NCBI GenBank assembly: GCA_029571225.1
Contig: JAKPTF010000108.1
Span: forward strand, 1-34,812
From: Candidatus Omnitrophota bacterium
GTDB taxonomy: Bacteria; Omnitrophota; Gorgyraeia; Gygaellales; Profunditerraquicolaceae
Length of the DNA stretch: 34,812 bases
Direction: 5' to 3'
A program made the translations under genes and the position numbers. The first letter of the stretch is position 1; each line of letters begins with the position of its first letter. Positions 32,791 through 34,812 of this stretch are shown here, in pieces. Under the pieces are notes generated by a model that had not been told where the DNA came from, searched no databases, and saw nothing but the letters and a program-made list of their open reading frames with translations.

Positions 32791-32891
32791 CCCGTGCGGA
32801 CAATCGACCGGGCTCGCCTCATTTTCTTTCGAGGCTGTACCGTTGCTGGGCAGCGCCCGGGATTTTACCGGGACTTCTTTTGACCGCAGGG
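32791..32891 (-). ncRNA. cobalamin riboswitch (short form)
   Basis: Minus-strand reading: P1 CCCTGCGG (32891-32884) with CCGCA-C-GGG (ending 32791), GAAGTCCCGGTAAAATCCCGGGC, GCTGCCCAGCAACGGTA (the GCNACNGTA core) and a GAGGCGAGCCCGG arm. At about 101 bases it is nearer the compact cobalamin-II type than the long AdoCbl form. It lies between the phosphatase stop and the receptor start, so it controls the receptor and not the transporter genes upstream. The ribosome site lies about 15 bases past it. Confidence 0.8.
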
Positions 32892-32899
32892 CCTCGCGC

Positions 32900-33496
32900 T
32901 TATGTAAGGTGGCGCGTGCAGTTGAACAGTTTAATCCTGGGTTTGTTGCTGTATTCGATAACGGTGACGCTGGTCGGCCTGGGTACGTATTTCCAGAACG
33001 ACTTTTTCTTCAATATGGCCATGACGAAGACGCTGATTGATCCTCCATGGCACACCGCGGCGACAGTCTTTCCGCGGTTTGCAGCAATGATCCTGTTGAG
33101 TGCTTTTGTTATCCTTTTCTGGAATGCTCCGATAGGCTCTCCTTTCGGTAAACGGTGTCTGAACGGGTCGCGCAGCCAATCACTGTAAATGCGGCCGTAT
33201 TTCTTCATGATCTGATCGTGGGACAGGCCTTCGATGACCCCGAAGTTCATCTCCTGCAGATCGCGTATTTGCGTGATATCGCGTTTTTTTCCAAAGGCAA
33301 TTTTCGCGGTCCTTACAGCCCGTTTTAAATCGCTTGAATATACGGCGTCGAATTTAACGTGTTTGATTCGCCGCGCGAGCCTTTTTGCCTGGCAGGCCCC
33401 TTCCTTGCTCAGCGACACATCCATATAACCGCAGTATTTCTTTTTCTTGTTCCATCCGGTTACCCCGTGACGGATCAGATAGAGCGTTGTGCGCAT
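32900..33496 (-). CDS. histidine phosphatase, CobC-like
   Basis: 198 residues of the histidine phosphatase (phosphoglycerate mutase) family. LIRHGVTGWN has the catalytic RHG, YSSDLKRAVRTA the second Arg motif, LQEMNFGVIEG the Glu loop and VAAVCHGG the second His. CobC acts on alpha-ribazole phosphate in cobalamin assembly, and position between the corrinoid transporter ATPase and receptor supports that role; other phosphatase roles remain possible. It overlaps the ATPase gene by 22 bases. Confidence 0.85.
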   Translation of the reverse strand: MRTTLYLIRHGVTGWNKKKKYCGYMDVSLSKEGACQAKRLARRIKHVKFDAVYSSDLKRAVRTAKIAFGKKRDITQIRDLQEMNFGVIEGLSHDQIMKKYGRIYSDWLRDPFRHRLPKGEPIGAFQKRITKALNRIIAANRGKTVAAVCHGGSISVFVMAILKKKSFWKYVPRPTSVTVIEYSNKPRIKLFNCTRHLT

Positions 33497-34284
33497 AATT
33501 TGTCTCCCGGAACAAGCACTATATTCGGTTTTTTTGTCAGGGGGTTTTCGTTTACCAGAACTACGGTCTTATACACCGATTCGATATTCCTGTATGTAAG
33601 GACATCTTCAGGGGCGCCGTATTTGAATATTTTTCCCGTATCCAGAAGCGCGATCCTGTCGCAGTAGCTCGAGGCCAGGTTCAGGTCATGCTGCACCATG
33701 ACGATCGTCAGCCCCTGCGTGCGGTTAAGCTTTTTCAAAAGGTCGAGCGTCTGTATTTGATGTCCGATATCAAGATGCGACGTTGGTTCGTCAAGGAACA
33801 GGAGCCTGGGCTGCTGGGCTATCGCCCGGGCGATAATGACGCGTTGCCTCTCCCCGGCGCTCAATTCGTCGATCAATTTGTCTTTTAGATGCAGGGAATC
33901 GGTTTCGGAAAGCGCGTCTCTCGCTATGTCCCTGTCACGCCTTGTTTCAGCTTGAAGCCGTTTTAAATGCGGGATGCGCCCCATCAGCACGATCTCCATG
34001 ACCGTGAATGAGAAGTTTGTTCCGATGTCCTGGCTTACAAACGCGACCTGTTGGCAGAATTCCTTGAGCGGCATGCGGTAAATGTCATTTTCCCTGAAAA
34101 GAATCCTTCCCTTGCGGCCGTGCAGGATGCGCGTTGCCAGGCGTAAAAGCGTTGTTTTGCCTGAACCGTTCGGGCCGATCAGGCCGAGGAAATCTCCTTC
34201 TCTCACGGTCAGGGATATATCCGTTACGATATCATGAAGGCCGTAACCGCCGGAAAGGTTTTCTATGCGCAAAATATCAGCCAT
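33475..34284 (-). CDS. ABC transporter ATPase, FecE/BtuD type
   Basis: 269 residues. Walker A GPNGSGKTT, Q-loop FVSQDIG, signature LSAGERQ, Walker B LLFLDEPTSHLD and switch His MVQHD are all intact. It would power corrinoid (or siderophore) import with the FecCD permease encoded just before it; the two share a base at TAATG. The periplasmic binding protein is not in the window. A 60-residue C-terminal extension follows the nucleotide-binding domain, as in this subfamily. Confidence 0.92.
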   Translation of the reverse strand: MADILRIENLSGGYGLHDIVTDISLTVREGDFLGLIGPNGSGKTTLLRLATRILHGRKGRILFRENDIYRMPLKEFCQQVAFVSQDIGTNFSFTVMEIVLMGRIPHLKRLQAETRRDRDIARDALSETDSLHLKDKLIDELSAGERQRVIIARAIAQQPRLLFLDEPTSHLDIGHQIQTLDLLKKLNRTQGLTIVMVQHDLNLASSYCDRIALLDTGKIFKYGAPEDVLTYRNIESVYKTVVLVNENPLTKKPNIVLVPGDKLCAQRSI

Positions 34285-34812
34285 TAAATCCTCCTGCCTT
34301 TTTTCAACAGGATGATGAATACGGGCGTGCCGATAACGGCAGTGATGACGCCGATCGGGATTTCAAGAGGCGCAAAAAGCGTGCGCGACAGAAGATCGCA
34401 TCCGACCATGAAAACAGCGGCGCACAGGCAGGTCGCCGGTATCAATACCTTATGATTGGGGCCCACTATCAGCCTCATCATGTGCGGGACTATGAGTCCG
34501 ACAAATCCGATGGTCCCGCAGATGCAGATGAGGCTGGCTGTTATCAATGCCGTCACAAGAATAAGCATTTTTTTTACGTTCTGGGTATCGATGCCGAGAT
34601 GGCCGGCTTCCTCCTCCCCAATACTTATTGCGTTCAGGTCCTGCGAGAAGAAATAGATCACGGCAATTCCCGCGATAACCGGGGCCGCGACGATCCCGAT
34701 AAGCCTGTGATCGTAAACCTGCATTGATCCCCATAGCCACCATGCCATTTCATGGAGCGCGCGGTTGCCGAATATCGACACCAGGAATACGATGAGCGCC
34801 GATAGAGCTACT
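34284..34812 (-). CDS. FecCD-family ABC permease, 5' end cut by the window edge
   Basis: The visible 176 residues are the C-terminal half of a FecCD/BtuC permease. The frame is open to the window edge, so the gene continues past 34812 and an apparent GTG start at 34781 is internal. GEEEAGHLGIDTQNVKK, GTIGFVGLIVPHMMRLIVGPNHK and PIGVITAVIGTPVFIILL are hallmark segments; about five membrane helices are visible. It forms the inner-membrane channel of the corrinoid importer. Confidence 0.92.
   Translation of the reverse strand, partial: VALSALIVFLVSIFGNRALHEMAWWLWGSMQVYDHRLIGIVAAPVIAGIAVIYFFSQDLNAISIGEEEAGHLGIDTQNVKKMLILVTALITASLICICGTIGFVGLIVPHMMRLIVGPNHKVLIPATCLCAAVFMVGCDLLSRTLFAPLEIPIGVITAVIGTPVFIILLKKGRRI

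Noticed and set aside
34781-34812. GTG at 34781 as the permease start
   Set aside because: The frame continues open and hydrophobic to the edge, and the visible part is only the C-terminal half of a FecCD permease.

Overview
The window reads as a chromosomal stretch of a diderm, probably anaerobic bacterium. TonB, a TonB-dependent receptor, an outer-membrane beta-barrel and Wza-type export show the outer membrane. Three radical SAM enzymes, RpoN with an NtrC-type activator, PilZ proteins, GEMM-like leaders, and DUF134 and DUF4416 proteins together suggest Omnitrophota or a Desulfobacterota-like lineage. That placement is inference; no rRNA or marker gene settles it. No tRNA, rRNA or CRISPR array was seen.

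Region 1 (1-18217, + strand) is one long, tightly overlapping exopolysaccharide operon. It holds a sigma-54 response regulator, a PocR-GAF sensor, an outer-membrane barrel, a four-SLBB export protein, a Wzz/BY-kinase-like protein whose Walker A lysine is lost, a CelD-type and a GNAT acyltransferase, two radical SAM/SPASM proteins, a flippase, an O-antigen ligase/polymerase, two GT4 glycosyltransferases, a NodB deacetylase and a secreted GH51-like hydrolase. An intrinsic terminator closes it. Order and content resemble the exosortase/PEP-CTERM type of EPS locus, but no exosortase is in view.

Region 2 (18220-24988) holds two GEMM-like (c-di-GMP-I family) leaders, each behind its own sigma-70 promoter. 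The first precedes a secreted repeat protein ending in a caspase-like His/Cys domain. The second precedes a ribbon-helix-helix protein and a secreted six-repeat protein. Between them on the minus strand lie rpoN, bracketed by two perfect palindromes, and a secreted protein behind a good sigma-54 promoter.

Region 3 (25100-26631) is a DUF134 regulator with AT-hook-like motifs and a palindrome on its -10 box, overlapped by a free-standing LAGLIDADG endonuclease gene and followed by a small HTH protein.

Region 4 (26846-29991, - strand) is a seven-gene operon from a consensus promoter: PilZ, zinc-ribbon, PilZ, DUF4416, PflX-like radical SAM, DUF2062 and NIL-domain proteins.

Region 5 (30014-34812, - strand) is a corrinoid-uptake locus: FecCD permease (cut by the window edge), BtuD-like ATPase, CobC-like phosphatase, a short cobalamin riboswitch, a BtuB-like receptor, and a tonB gene that looks leaderless.

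Taken together, surface polysaccharide and secreted proteins appear to be under sigma-54 and probably c-di-GMP control (two leaders, two PilZ proteins), although no GGDEF or EAL gene is in the window. No gene-free stretch exceeds 300 bases.
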